A stretch of 64,000 nucleotides of DNA from Morganella morganii (GTDB lineage Bacteria; Pseudomonadota; Gammaproteobacteria; Enterobacterales; Enterobacteriaceae): positions 1,488,970-1,552,969 of the forward strand of contig NZ_VKKS01000001.1 of assembly GCF_019402645.1 (NCBI RefSeq), written 5' to 3'. Below the pieces are notes generated by a model. The model was given only the letters and a program-made list of their open reading frames with translations. It was not told the origin of the DNA and ran no database searches. Position numbers and translations under genes: made by a program. Below, piece after piece: positions 35,486 through 44,509 of this stretch; within the stretch, counting starts at the first letter, position 1, and the number at the start of each line of letters is the position of its first letter.

Positions 35486-36577
35486 ATGGGTTTCAAATGT
35501 GGTATCGTCGGTCTGCCGAACGTCGGGAAATCAACATTGTTTAACGCGCTGACCAAGGCAGGTATTGAAGCGGCGAACTTTCCGTTCTGTACAATTGAGC
35601 CTAACACCGGCGTGGTGCCGATGCCGGATGCCCGTCTGGATGCACTGGCAGAAATCGTAAAACCACAGCGTATTCTGCCGACCACCATGGAATTCGTCGA
35701 TATTGCCGGTCTGGTAAAAGGCGCATCCAAAGGTGAAGGTCTGGGCAACCAGTTCCTGACCAACATCCGCGAAACAGAAGCTATCGGTCACGTTGTCCGT
35801 TGCTTTGACAATGACAACATTGTTCACGTTTCCGGCCGTGTTAACCCGGCAGAAGATATTGATACCATCAATACCGAACTGGCGCTGGCTGACCTCGACA
35901 CCTGTGAACGTGCCATCCACCGCGTGCAGAAACGCGCCAAAGGCGGCGATAAAGACGCGAAGCTGGAGCTGGAAGTGCTGGAAAAATGCCTGCCTCTGCT
36001 GGAAAACGCCCAGATGCTGCGCACGCTGAACCTGAATAAAGAAGAACTGGGCGCTATCCGCTACCTGAGCTTTCTGACGCTGAAACCAACCATGTACATT
36101 GCCAACGTCAATGAAGATGGCTTTGAGAATAACCCGTATCTGGATCAGGTACGTGAAATCGCAGAGAAAGAAGGTTCAGTGGTTGTGCCGGTATGCGCGG
36201 CAATTGAATCTGATATCGCCGAGCTGGAAGATGGTGACCGCGAAGAGTTTATGGCTGACCTCGGTATCGAAGAGCCGGGACTGAACCGCGTGATCCGCGC
36301 CGGTTACGCCCTGCTCAACCTGCAAACCTATTTCACCGCCGGTGTGAAAGAAGTCCGCGCCTGGACCATCCCTGTCGGCGCAACCGCCCCGCAGGCCGCC
36401 GGTAAAATCCACACCGATTTTGAAAAAGGCTTTATCCGCGCCCAGACCATCGCATTTGAAGATTTTATTCAGTTCAAAGGTGAACAAGGTGCAAAAGAAG
36501 CCGGTAAAATGCGCGCAGAAGGCAAAGATTATATTGTGAAAGACGGCGACGTGCTGAATTTCCTGTTTAATGTTTAA
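35486..36577 (+). CDS. ychF: Redox-regulated ATPase YchF (Obg family)
   Basis: YchF/OLA1 is an Obg-type P-loop protein that prefers ATP and binds ribosomes. Its 363 residues have G1 [14 protein letters not shown] at residue 8, G3 [10 protein letters not shown] near 70, an atypical G4, and the C-terminal TGS domain ending [15 protein letters not shown]. Length matches E. coli YchF (363). Confidence 0.97.
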   Translation: MGFKCGIVGLPNVGKSTLFNALTKAGIEAANFPFCTIEPNTGVVPMPDARLDALAEIVKPQRILPTTMEFVDIAGLVKGASKGEGLGNQFLTNIRETEAIGHVVRCFDNDNIVHVSGRVNPAEDIDTINTELALADLDTCERAIHRVQKRAKGGDKDAKLELEVLEKCLPLLENAQMLRTLNLNKEELGAIRYLSFLTLKPTMYIANVNEDGFENNPYLDQVREIAEKEGSVVVPVCAAIESDIAELEDGDREEFMADLGIEEPGLNRVIRAGYALLNLQTYFTAGVKEVRAWTIPVGATAPQAAGKIHTDFEKGFIRAQTIAFEDFIQFKGEQGAKEAGKMRAEGKDYIVKDGDVLNFLFNV

Positions 36578-36616
36578 ATAACATCTGTTGTTTCATTAAA
36601 CCTTCTGAAAACACAT

Positions 36617-36645
36617 AAAATCCATGCAATTGCATGGATTTTTTA
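36617..36645 (+). terminator. Terminator after ychF
   Basis: A perfect 26-base palindrome centred on CAATTG with AAAATCCATG and CATGGATTTT flanks is followed by further T. It can act on both strands. Confidence 0.85.
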
Positions 36646-36808
36646 TTCCGGATTCAACCAAAGAACAAACTCTATTAAATGGGATAGATTATCCAGGTAA
36701 AAATACCATCTAAACCTGTTTTCAGATAAATGTTATAGTATGGCCTTGGCAAAAACACTACGATTACAATGTAATACAGTCATAAAAAAAGATATCAAAG
36801 AGGACTTT

Positions 36809-37132
36809 ATGCGTTCAATGAATAGGTTACTACTTGAAGTGGGTTATAAGCGTAGTGAAATACATCAGTTCAGAAAATTATGTGCTTCTGTAAATGTCAA
36901 TTTTGATAAAAAAATAGCAGAGTTAGCAAGAAAATCTTTTATACATACATCTTTGTTTATTTTTATTTTAATTGCATCCATACCTTTGTCATTTATATCA
37001 AAACCGACCAATGATATATTTTTTATGATACTTCCATATATATTATTTGTTTTTTTTAGCTTATCATTTAAAACATCCAGGGAATACGTTAAATTTTCCA
37101 GATTATATTTTAAAATAAAATTTAATAAATAG
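36809..37132 (+). CDS. Small two-helix membrane protein, unknown
   Basis: I do not recognise this 107-residue protein. The ATG at 36809 is chosen because AAGAGGACTTT precedes it; an in-frame ATG 69 bases upstream lacks a binding site. A basic N-terminal half (MNRLLLEVGYKRSEIHQFRK) is followed by two hydrophobic segments near residues 46-61 and 70-85, and a lysine-rich tail. The DNA is very AT-rich, unlike ychF. Its 3' end overlaps the converging DUF4225-like gene by 11 bases. It could be a protective partner of a toxin, but nothing in the sequence proves that. Confidence 0.55.
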   Translation: MRSMNRLLLEVGYKRSEIHQFRKLCASVNVNFDKKIAELARKSFIHTSLFIFILIASIPLSFISKPTNDIFFMILPYILFVFFSLSFKTSREYVKFSRLYFKIKFNK

Positions 37133-37961
37133 ATTTTAAACTAATGACATCATTTATTATTTCTATAGAAATGGCTAATCTTGATACTTTTTGAAATCCT
37201 ATTTTAAAATCAGCATCTATGGCTCTAAATATTTTTCCTGTATGCGTGCTATCATAATTTTTAAATTTAAATGGTCCAACTTTACTTGTTGCTATTAATG
37301 ACTTTTTACTTGGCTCGGAAAATTTGCCAAGCAGCCCCCTTAGTGAAAGAGCTATATCTACAGATGCGTATATTTTATCACCTAACAGATCATCACCCCC
37401 GAAGACCTTAGATGTCCCCCGATAAAAATCCCTTACGTAACCAACTGAATTTTCAGTGCCGGTAAAAAAACTAACGCTTTCATATATATTATTTGCACCA
37501 TGAGCAACGAGTGCCACACCAAAAACAGAGCCTCCCATACCATTAATTCCGGGGGCAAATATTAATGGCAGCCCCATAGCAACCTGTCCAAGTCCCCCTA
37601 CGAAAGCAAGGCCTTTTATTACTTATGTAACAACACCGTTTAGTTTAGATACCTCCAGGTAAAGATACTTACTAAAATTATTTAATTGCAGGGACATTAA
37701 TTCATTATTAAGAATAATATCCTCTTCTTTAAGTTCAGCTAATGCTCTGTGCTTTTCATTTGTTGTTGACCTTTCACTTTTGCATATCTGATATCTCTCT
37801 GAGCAAAAATTATTTATTTCATTTGTAAATGAATGGATGACACTACTTGATTTCAAATAAAAAGAAGATGCTCTGATCGAGGATTTATTTATGCCATCTA
37901 CAAATATACCAGCCATTGTTAAGTAATAATCACTATTCTTTTTGTTATAAAAAATATCCAT
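37122..37961 (-). pseudogene. DUF4225-like protein gene with in-frame TAA stop
   Basis: Two reading-frame pieces (112 and 151 residues) lie in the same frame and are split by one TAA codon at 37623-37625; reading through gives about 279 codons, the size expected of DUF4225 proteins. The first piece is helical and charged; the second starts with a glycine-rich hydrophobic stretch (VIKGLAFVGGLGQVAMGLPL) and has the GINGMGGSVFGVALVAHG and NNIYE elements, ending KVSRLAISIEIINDVISL, which I recognise as DUF4225-like. The ATG at 37961 has GGAG nine bases upstream. No frameshift is needed. Function of the family is unknown. The base composition is AT-rich. Confidence 0.65.
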
Positions 37962-38471
37962 GTATTCTCCAATTCAGTATCCATACTGACCGGGGTCAAT
38001 AGCAAAATTATAGTACACATAAACCTCATTTTGTAAAATAGGAGTGTTACTCAATTTACTATACTCTTGAATGCCGGATCTGACTTTACTGGCTGAATCT
38101 TCGCCTTATTTCCGTTTTTTAAACACCCCTCCGTGGTCTGCTTACTGTCATATATTCCCCGGTCACCGGATGCTTTCCAACTTCCGGAATATGCAATGCC
38201 TGAAATAAAAACGAAAAGCAGAGATAACACTGTAATAATATTATCATTATCATAATGAGATAACTTAATTTGAATTTTATGTAAATAAAACGTTATGATG
38301 ATACATCAGATAGTCAGGTTGCATCTTTCAAAAAATAATGAATACTCAGCATTATTGCTTTCCGAATCTTTGACCCGGGTAAAAGATATTATTTTTCACT
38401 GCGGTACATTGACCCTGTACTTAATAGGTTCTATTAGTCAGGAGATAACATCTCCGTAACGGAGTCATATA
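37962..38471. other. AT-rich region without an intact gene
   Basis: This stretch of 510 bases holds the decayed minus-strand coding remnants at 37974-38253 and then about 200 bases upstream of yedE. A possible promoter for yedE is TTGACC (38409-38414) with TATTAG (38432-38437), 17 bases apart. A short inverted repeat GGAGAT-AACA-TCTCC lies just before the yedE ribosome-binding site. Confidence 0.5.
37974..38253 (-). pseudogene. Decayed small gene upstream of the DUF4225-like gene
   Basis: Minus-strand reading pieces look protein-coding but are out of frame with each other. One (38253-38119) begins with a hydrophobic run and contains IPEVGKHPVTGEYMTVSRPR before a TAA; the other (38105-37974) reads GEDSASKVRSGIQEYSKLSN and ends IDPGQYGY with TGA, 12 bases before the DUF4225-like ATG. 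A third frame across 38240-38065 is also open, so the exact original frame is uncertain. The simplest view is a gene of about 90 residues broken by small deletions. Confidence 0.4.
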
Positions 38472-39551
38472 ATGTCCGCAACAAAAATAATTATCATCAT
38501 TTCCGGTATTATTATAGGGATCAGTGCTGTACTCCTTGGTATATACGGAAATCCGCCCAATATGGGTGTTTGTGTCGCTTGTTTTATCCGTGATAGTGCA
38601 GGCAGTATGGGATTGCATAATACCGAAACTGTCCAATATCTTCGTCCTGAAATTTTTGGTTTTATTCTCGGCTCATTCGGAGCCGCGGTTATTTTTAAAG
38701 AGTTTCAGTCCAAAGCCGGTTCCGCACCGGTGATCCGTTTCACTCTCGGTTTTCTGATGATGGCCGGTTGTCTGGTTTTTTTAGGGTGCCCGCTGCGAAT
38801 GATCCTGCGGATTGGTGCCGGTGATTTAAATGCCGTCGTCGGGTTATTCGGTCTGGTCGCCGGTATTGGTATCGGCAGTCTGTTTATTAAAAAAGGCTTT
38901 TCATTACCGCGTAATTATCAGCAGTCTGCGGCTGAGGGCTTAATATTACCGGCAGTATGTCTGGTGTTATTTGTATTGTTTATTATCGACAGTTCAATCT
39001 TCAAATCCAGCGTCAAAGGGCCGGGTGCCGCGCATGCTCCGGTCTGGATGGCAATAACCGCCGGACTTGTTATTGGTGTGATTATTCAGCGTACCCGCTT
39101 CTGTTTTATCGGTATGGCAAAAAATATTTTTCTGTCCCGTAATTACACGATGGCAATCGGCGTTCTCGCCCTGCTGCTGGTCGTTATTGCCGGTAATATG
39201 CTCACCGGAAAAATTAATATCGGATTTGATAATCAGCCGATAGCTCACAATGACGGGCTGTGGAATTTCCTTTCCATGTCACTGGTCGGATTATGCGGTG
39301 TCTTTATTACCGGATGCCCACTCCGGCAATTAGCCAATGCCGGACAGGGGAATACCGATGCGGCTGTCAGTGTGCTGGGTATGCTGACCGGCGCGGCCTT
39401 TGCGCATAATTTTTCCTATGCCTCAAGCCCTGCCGGTGTGACGGAAAATGGTAAACTGGTTGTTATTGCCGGTCTGATACTGACCATTGTCGTCGGTATT
39501 ATTTACACTCGGCTTGCCGATAAAAAGTCCGGAGCTGAGAATGCTGCATAA
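38472..39551 (+). CDS. yedE: YedE-type putative selenium/thiosulfate transporter
   Basis: This 359-residue membrane protein has about ten hydrophobic segments and the paired YeeE/YedE motifs: conserved cysteines in MGVCVACFIRD, FLGCPLRMILRIGAGDLNA near residue 102, RTRFCFIGMAKN near 208 and GCPLRQLANAGQGNTDA near 282. The YedE subgroup is tied by co-occurrence to selenium metabolism. Usually the sulfurtransferase-like YedF sits next to it; here a different small protein overlaps its stop codon. Confidence 0.87.
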   Translation: MSATKIIIIISGIIIGISAVLLGIYGNPPNMGVCVACFIRDSAGSMGLHNTETVQYLRPEIFGFILGSFGAAVIFKEFQSKAGSAPVIRFTLGFLMMAGCLVFLGCPLRMILRIGAGDLNAVVGLFGLVAGIGIGSLFIKKGFSLPRNYQQSAAEGLILPAVCLVLFVLFIIDSSIFKSSVKGPGAAHAPVWMAITAGLVIGVIIQRTRFCFIGMAKNIFLSRNYTMAIGVLALLLVVIAGNMLTGKINIGFDNQPIAHNDGLWNFLSMSLVGLCGVFITGCPLRQLANAGQGNTDAAVSVLGMLTGAAFAHNFSYASSPAGVTENGKLVVIAGLILTIVVGIIYTRLADKKSGAENAA

Positions 39552-39795
39552 ATACCTGTTTCTGTTCCATGTACAGCACGGATTAAAAAAACTGAGGATC
39601 CGTTTACAGGAAGATTCCGTGGCATCATCCGTTATTGATGCTCCGCGAAAAATAACAACGGAATGTGAAATGGCTCTGGCAACACAGTTTTCAGCTGAAA
39701 ATGATTATCTGAAGTATACCGGTGAAAATATCCGTGAGATCTGGCGGGTGAACGGTGCCGATTATCAGCAGGTGTGGGCAGACGGGACGAGGTAA
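39541..39795 (+). CDS. Small protein coupled to yedE, unknown
   Basis: I do not recognise this 84-residue protein. The ATG at 39541 lies 11 bases inside the end of yedE and has GGAGCTGAGA ahead, so it is translationally coupled. It begins MLHKYLFLFHVQHGLKKLRI, basic and weakly hydrophobic, then is soluble in character with a single cysteine (TTECEMALA). It has the position expected of YedF but neither the CPxP motif nor the sequence. A DUF3343-type partner is conceivable but unproven: that family also pairs with YedE, though I cannot confirm it. Confidence 0.6.
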   Translation: MLHKYLFLFHVQHGLKKLRIRLQEDSVASSVIDAPRKITTECEMALATQFSAENDYLKYTGENIREIWRVNGADYQQVWADGTR

Positions 39796-39891
39796 TTCAG
39801 CTGAAAACAATTTACAACCGGCCGTGATCAGTTCACTATCAGGAATTAAGTATTATCTGCTATTTATTTTGGAAAAACCGGTGGTCGCTCT

Positions 39892-41357
39892 GTGATATCA
39901 ACCCGTTCCCGAGTCATTATCCATCTGAGCAGTTTTCTGATAGTGATTTACAGCCTGACTTTGTTATTACCGATGCTGATTGCGCTTATCGCGCAGGAGC
40001 AGAGTTTTTTTGCGTTTGCCGGTAGTTTTCTGATTTTTTTCCGGCCGGTTTAGTGTGCTGGTACCGCAGTAAAACCACCGGACTGCAATTGCAGACACGG
40101 GACGGCTTTCTGGTGATTGCGGTATTCTGGCTGTTATTTTCTGTTATCAGCGCCATGCCGTTCTGGCTGGATGATCATCTGAATATGGCATTTGAAGATG
40201 CGCTGTTCGAGGGCGTTTCCGGTATTACCACCACCGGTGCGTCGGTATTTCATAATGTCACCGATTTACCCCGCTCCGTTTTATATTACCGCGCCCAACT
40301 TAATTTTATCGGCGGTCTGGGGGTTATTGTCCTGGCGGTGGCCATATTTCCGCTGCTGGGTATCGGGGGGATGCGGTTATATCAGTCCGAAATGCCGGGA
40401 CCGTTTAAAGATGAGAAATTGACACCCCGGTTAGCCAGCTCTGCCCGTAATTTATGGTTCACTTATTTATTATTGGGGCTCTGCTGCACGGTAGCTTTTA
40501 AACTGGCCGGAATGTCATGGTTTGATGCATTATGTCACGGGCTGTCTACCGTATCTCTCGGCGGATTTTCCACCTACAGTGAAAGCATCGGTTATTTTAA
40601 CAGCTCCGTGATTGAATTAGTGGCCGGGATATTTTCATTGTTATCCGCCGTTAACTTTACTCTTTATTTTGTGGCGCTGGCAAAACGCAGCCTGAAACCC
40701 CTGTTCAGTAATACGGAATTACGCTTCTATTTTGCTGTGGCTGCCTTTATTATCGGGCTGGTCTTTTTTGAGGTCTGGCGGGCAAATATGTATTCGTCCG
40801 CAGAAGAATCCTTTGTGCATGCTTTTTTTCTGACCAGTTCGATGCTGACGGATAACGGACTTGCCACCGGTGATTATGTACAGTGGCCGTCTCATATTAT
40901 TGTTCTGCTGCTGTTTGCCAGTTTTTTCGGTGGCTGTGTGGGATCCACCTGCGGCGGAATAAAAGCTATCCGTTTTTTAATTCTCTCCAAACAAAGCTGG
41001 CGGGAAGTCTATTCCCTGATCCATCCGAAAGCACAAACCCTGATTAAAGTCGGTGATACTGTTGTGCAGCACCGGCTGATTAATTCCGTGCTGAGTTTTT
41101 TCTTCCTTTATGTCATATGTACCTGCTTTTTTATCTGGTGTCTTAATTTGATGGGGTACGATTTAATGACCTCTTTTGCCAGCGTGGCCGCCTGTATTAA
41201 TAATATGGGACTGGGATTCGGATTAACGGCTCCCGGGTTCGGGGAGATATCCCCTGCGGCAAAATACCTGCTCTGCTTTGCCATGTTATTAGGCCGCCTG
41301 GAAATTTATACGCTGCTTGTGCTGTTATCTGTCAGTTTCTGGCGTAACTGGCCGTAG
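39892..41357 (+). pseudogene. trkH: TrkH-type potassium transporter, frameshifted at a T7 tract
   Basis: Residues from 40053 onward (434 residues) match the potassium channel subunit TrkH/KtrB: pore loops SGITTTGAS, STVSLGGFST, SSMLTDNGLAT and ACINNMGLGFG, plus MRLYQSEMPGPFKDEKLTPR. The missing first membrane segment is encoded upstream in another frame from GTG 39892. The two frames join if the T run at 40034-40040 had eight T instead of seven (then reading LIFFPAGLVCWYR), giving 488 residues against 483 in E. coli. As written, the early frame stops at TAG 40052. It may be a true mutation, a sequencing error or phase variation. Pore loop 3 departs from the usual TTAGF. Confidence 0.8.
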
Positions 41358-41980
41358 TCCCCGTCACATTCTGAGTTACGTTCCGGGCGCTCCCGAGCCG
41401 TTTTCCTTTAATCCGTAACCGGAACTGGTGATTGCCGGGCGATAGTGAAACCCGGGTAGTCAGTTTTATTCTGTGATATATTTCAATACTTTCGGATAAA
41501 AATAATAGTAAAATCAGATAATAAACAAAATCAACCCATTATTTTTGTTATTTTATTTCATGGCTGATAAAGCCCGCTGGGTTTATTTTTATGATCAATA
41601 TCACAAAAAAATGAAAATAATTAAATATTTACATTTAAAATAATCGGTTCAGCGCGATTTTATCGTAATTCACACGTGTTTTTACAAATGTCAATAAAAA
41701 CATCTTCTCCCCGGCGCTGATAAAACACAATTATTGTTTATAACTATGCATTATTTAGTTAATTAATTGTTAATTTGATATTTTTTATTGTAATTAAATT
41801 ACATGAAAAATTATTTTTAACATTTAATTATCATTAAATTATCCAAATAAAAACAATAATGGGCATAGATCACATTTTCAGGTTCCACTCCCCTCTTTTG
41901 TCATCCCGGCTCCTATAGTCAGGCTTCTATTTGGTCTCCCTGCAACACTCTCTGTATCCATATAAAAAGGGTTATTACCG
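41358..41980. other. Long AT-rich regulatory region before the sugar transport operon
   Basis: This stretch of 623 bases has no gene that I can support. It contains candidate CRP sites: the best at 41856-41877, another at 41592-41607 (TATGA, six bases, TCACA) and a weaker one at 41473-41488 (TGTGA, six bases, TCAAT). The centre is rich in A/T runs, as in regions bound by H-NS. Confidence 0.55.
41856..41877 (+). promoter_or_regulatory. Candidate CRP-cAMP site and promoter of the sugar ABC operon
   Basis: The 22 bases match the CRP consensus at 15 positions, with a perfect right half (AGATCACATTT). A possible minus 10 box TATAGT follows at 41914-41919; its start site would be near 41926, placing the CRP centre at about minus 60, the class I position. 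Confidence 0.5.
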
Positions 41981-42955
41981 ATGAAGAAATCATTTTTTAA
42001 AGTCGCTGCATTATCTGTCGCGCTTTTCTCTGCCAGTGTCATGGCAAAAGAATACGAAATTGTCAACGTTGTCAAAGTCTCCGGGATTCCATGGTTTAAC
42101 CAGATGGATAAAGGGGTTCAGCAGGCAGCAAAAGATCTGGGCGTAAATGCGTATCAGGTCGGACCTTCCACGCCGGATCCGGCTCAGCAGGTAAAAATTA
42201 TTGAAGACCTGATCGCCAAAAAAGTCGATGCCATTACCGTTGTACCGAATGACGTTACTGTTCTTGAGCCGGTCTTTAAGAAAGCACGCGAACAGGGCAT
42301 TGTAGTGCTGACTCACGAGGCACCGGATGGCCATAACGCAGACTGGGATATCGAAACTATCGATAACGATGCTTATGCCAAAGCCACAATGGATGAACTG
42401 GCGAAAAACATGGGCGGCAAAGGCGGCTATGTGATTTATGTCGGTTCCCTGACGGTGCCTCTGCACAACAACTGGGCAAACCTGGCTGTTGAATACCAGA
42501 AGAAAACCTATCCGGAAATGTTTGAAGTAACCAGCCGTATGCCGGTTGCCGAAAGCATCGATGCTTCTTTTGCGGCAACCAATGACCTGATGAAAGCCCA
42601 CCCGGAAATGAAAGGGATTGTCTCATACGGCTCACTGGGTCTGATCGGTGCCGGTGAGGCCATCAAGAAAAAACGTGCGAAAAACAAAATCAGCACCGCG
42701 GGTATCCTGATGCCGGCTCAGGCTGCACCATACCTGAAAGGCGGCGAAATCAAGAAAGGTTTCCTGTGGAACCCGGCTGATGCAGGTTACGCTTTGGTGT
42801 CTGTCTCCAAAGATATTCTGGACGGCAAAAAAGTAACTGACGGGGTGGAAGTCAAAGATCTGGGTAAAGCAGAAATCGATACTCAGAAACAAGTGATTAA
42901 ATTTAATAAAATCCTGGAAGTTGACGGTAATAACGCCACTTCGCTCGGTTTCTGA
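41981..42955 (+). CDS. Sugar ABC transporter periplasmic binding protein
   Basis: This 324-residue protein has a signal peptide cleaved after ASVMA (residue 22) and is a type 1 periplasmic binding protein of the RbsB/LsrB/RhaS class: WFNQMDKGVQQAAKDLGV near residue 38, PDPAQQVKIIEDLIAKKVDAI, and a late GILMPAQAAPYLKGGEIKKGF block. It should deliver a monosaccharide or a related compound to the permeases encoded downstream. An AI-2 function is unlikely because the lsrK/lsrF/lsrG genes are absent and the operon carries a pentulose kinase instead. Confidence 0.85.
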   Translation: MKKSFFKVAALSVALFSASVMAKEYEIVNVVKVSGIPWFNQMDKGVQQAAKDLGVNAYQVGPSTPDPAQQVKIIEDLIAKKVDAITVVPNDVTVLEPVFKKAREQGIVVLTHEAPDGHNADWDIETIDNDAYAKATMDELAKNMGGKGGYVIYVGSLTVPLHNNWANLAVEYQKKTYPEMFEVTSRMPVAESIDASFAATNDLMKAHPEMKGIVSYGSLGLIGAGEAIKKKRAKNKISTAGILMPAQAAPYLKGGEIKKGFLWNPADAGYALVSVSKDILDGKKVTDGVEVKDLGKAEIDTQKQVIKFNKILEVDGNNATSLGF

Positions 42956-42979
42956 TCCTTCTTTATTTTTTGTTAAAAA

Positions 42980-42999
42980 GGGCAGCATGCATGCTGCCC
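42980..42999. repeat. Perfect 20-base palindrome between binding-protein and ATPase genes
   Basis: GGGCAGCATGCATGCTGCCC is its own reverse complement. In RNA it forms a 9-base-pair stem only 24 bases after the binding-protein stop, without a T-run. Such hairpins protect the upstream mRNA and let the binding protein be made in excess. Confidence 0.75.
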
Positions 43000-43015
43000 T
43001 GTTATGGGCTGGTAT

Positions 43016-44509
43016 ATGTCAAAAGACGCACTGATTACCTTAAAACAGGTTTCCAAACACTTCGGCTCCGTCATTGCACTCGATAATATAAATCTGACGT
43101 TTAACCGGGGTGAGGTTCATTGTCTCGCCGGTAAGAATGGCTGTGGCAAAAGTACCTTATTCAAGGTGATCTCCGGTGTTCATCCGCCGGAAAAGGACGC
43201 AGAAATTATTATTAACGGGCAGAGCTACAGCAGGTTAAACCCGCAGCAATCTATTGAGCAGGGTATTCAGGTGATTTACCAGGATCTCTCGCTCTTTCCT
43301 AACCTGACAGTTGCTGAAAACATTGTGATTCAGGAACATGTTAAGTGGTACAAAGGGCTGGCTAACCGCCGCCGCCAGATGAAACAGGCGCAGGAAATTA
43401 TCAGCCGCATTGGCTTGTCCCTGCCCCTGCATAAACGTGTTGAACAACTTTCCATTGCTGAATGCCAGCTGGTCGCTATCTGCCGCGCGATGGCAAATGA
43501 CGCCAGGCTGGTGATTATGGATGAGCCGACAGCCTCGCTGACGCGCAGTGAAGTCAATCAGCTGATCCGCGTGGTTGCTGATCTGAAAGCAAACGGCGTC
43601 ACCGTGGTGTTTGTCAGCCATAAGCTCGATGAAGTAATGGAAATTTCCGACCGGATCTCCGTGATCCGTGACGGAAAACTGATCGGAACCTATGACGCGG
43701 ATAAGATGAACAGTGAAGAACTGGCGTATCTTATGACCGGTCAGCGTTTCGAGTTCACACCGCTTTCTGCGTACAACACCGGGGGACACTTACGTCTCAG
43801 CGCAGAGAAACTGACAAAGCAACATCAATTTTATGATATTGACCTGAAGCTGCATGCCGGCGAAGTGGTCAGCATTACCGGGCTGCTCGGTTCCGGACGT
43901 ACAGAGTTGTGTCTGTCACTGTTCGGCATGACGAAACCGGACAGCGGCACCCTGCTGATCAATGGTTCACCGGTTCAGCTGCACTCCAACCGGGATGCGA
44001 TTAATCACGGCATCGGCTATGTGTCAGAAGACCGCATGAGTACGGGGCTGGTGATGGCGCAGTCTATTCATGACAACACCACCTCCGTGATGCTGCCGCG
44101 TCTGACCCGCAAAAGCGGACTGCTCGATCACGCCCGGTCACATGAGCTGGTCAGCGGACTGATTGAGGCACTACAGATAAAAGTGTCCGATCCGGCGCTG
44201 CCGGTCACCAGTCTGTCCGGCGGGAACGCCCAGCGTATTGCGATTGCCAAATGGATAGCGGCAAAACCGGATATTCTGATCCTCGATTCCCCGACGGTCG
44301 GCGTGGATGTCGCCAACAAAGAGAGTATTTATCAGATAATCAGAATGCTGGCCGCCGAAGGCATGGCAATTTTGATGATCAGTGATGAAATCCCTGAAGT
44401 ATTCTATAACAGTCACCGGGTCATTGTGATGAAAGAAGGGCGTTTTACCCATGAGTTCAATCCGTTAACATCAACGGAACAGGCAATCACGGAGGCGGTT
44501 AATGCTTAA
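43016..44509 (+). CDS. Sugar ABC transporter ATPase with two nucleotide-binding domains
   Basis: This 497-residue protein is a tandem ATPase of the RbsA/MglA/AraG class. The first domain has Walker A GKNGCGKSTLF near residue 38 and Walker B LVIMDEPTASL; the second has a degenerate P-loop region ITGLLGSGRTELCLSLFG near 286, signature LSGGNAQRIAIAKWI and Walker B ILILDSPTVGVDV. The ATG at 43016 (MSKDALITLK) is preferred to one 12 bases upstream because it starts the conserved region; neither has a strong binding site. It overlaps the permease gene by 8 bases. Confidence 0.92.
   Translation: MSKDALITLKQVSKHFGSVIALDNINLTFNRGEVHCLAGKNGCGKSTLFKVISGVHPPEKDAEIIINGQSYSRLNPQQSIEQGIQVIYQDLSLFPNLTVAENIVIQEHVKWYKGLANRRRQMKQAQEIISRIGLSLPLHKRVEQLSIAECQLVAICRAMANDARLVIMDEPTASLTRSEVNQLIRVVADLKANGVTVVFVSHKLDEVMEISDRISVIRDGKLIGTYDADKMNSEELAYLMTGQRFEFTPLSAYNTGGHLRLSAEKLTKQHQFYDIDLKLHAGEVVSITGLLGSGRTELCLSLFGMTKPDSGTLLINGSPVQLHSNRDAINHGIGYVSEDRMSTGLVMAQSIHDNTTSVMLPRLTRKSGLLDHARSHELVSGLIEALQIKVSDPALPVTSLSGGNAQRIAIAKWIAAKPDILILDSPTVGVDVANKESIYQIIRMLAAEGMAILMISDEIPEVFYNSHRVIVMKEGRFTHEFNPLTSTEQAITEAVNA

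Noticed and set aside
40053-41357. Reading the TrkH gene as starting at GTG 40053
   Set aside because: This would remove the first membrane helix, which is plainly encoded upstream in the other frame.
41473-41488. TGTGA-N6-TCAAT as a CRP site
   Set aside because: The second half matches only three of five bases and it lies over 450 bases from the operon start; mentioned only within the region note.
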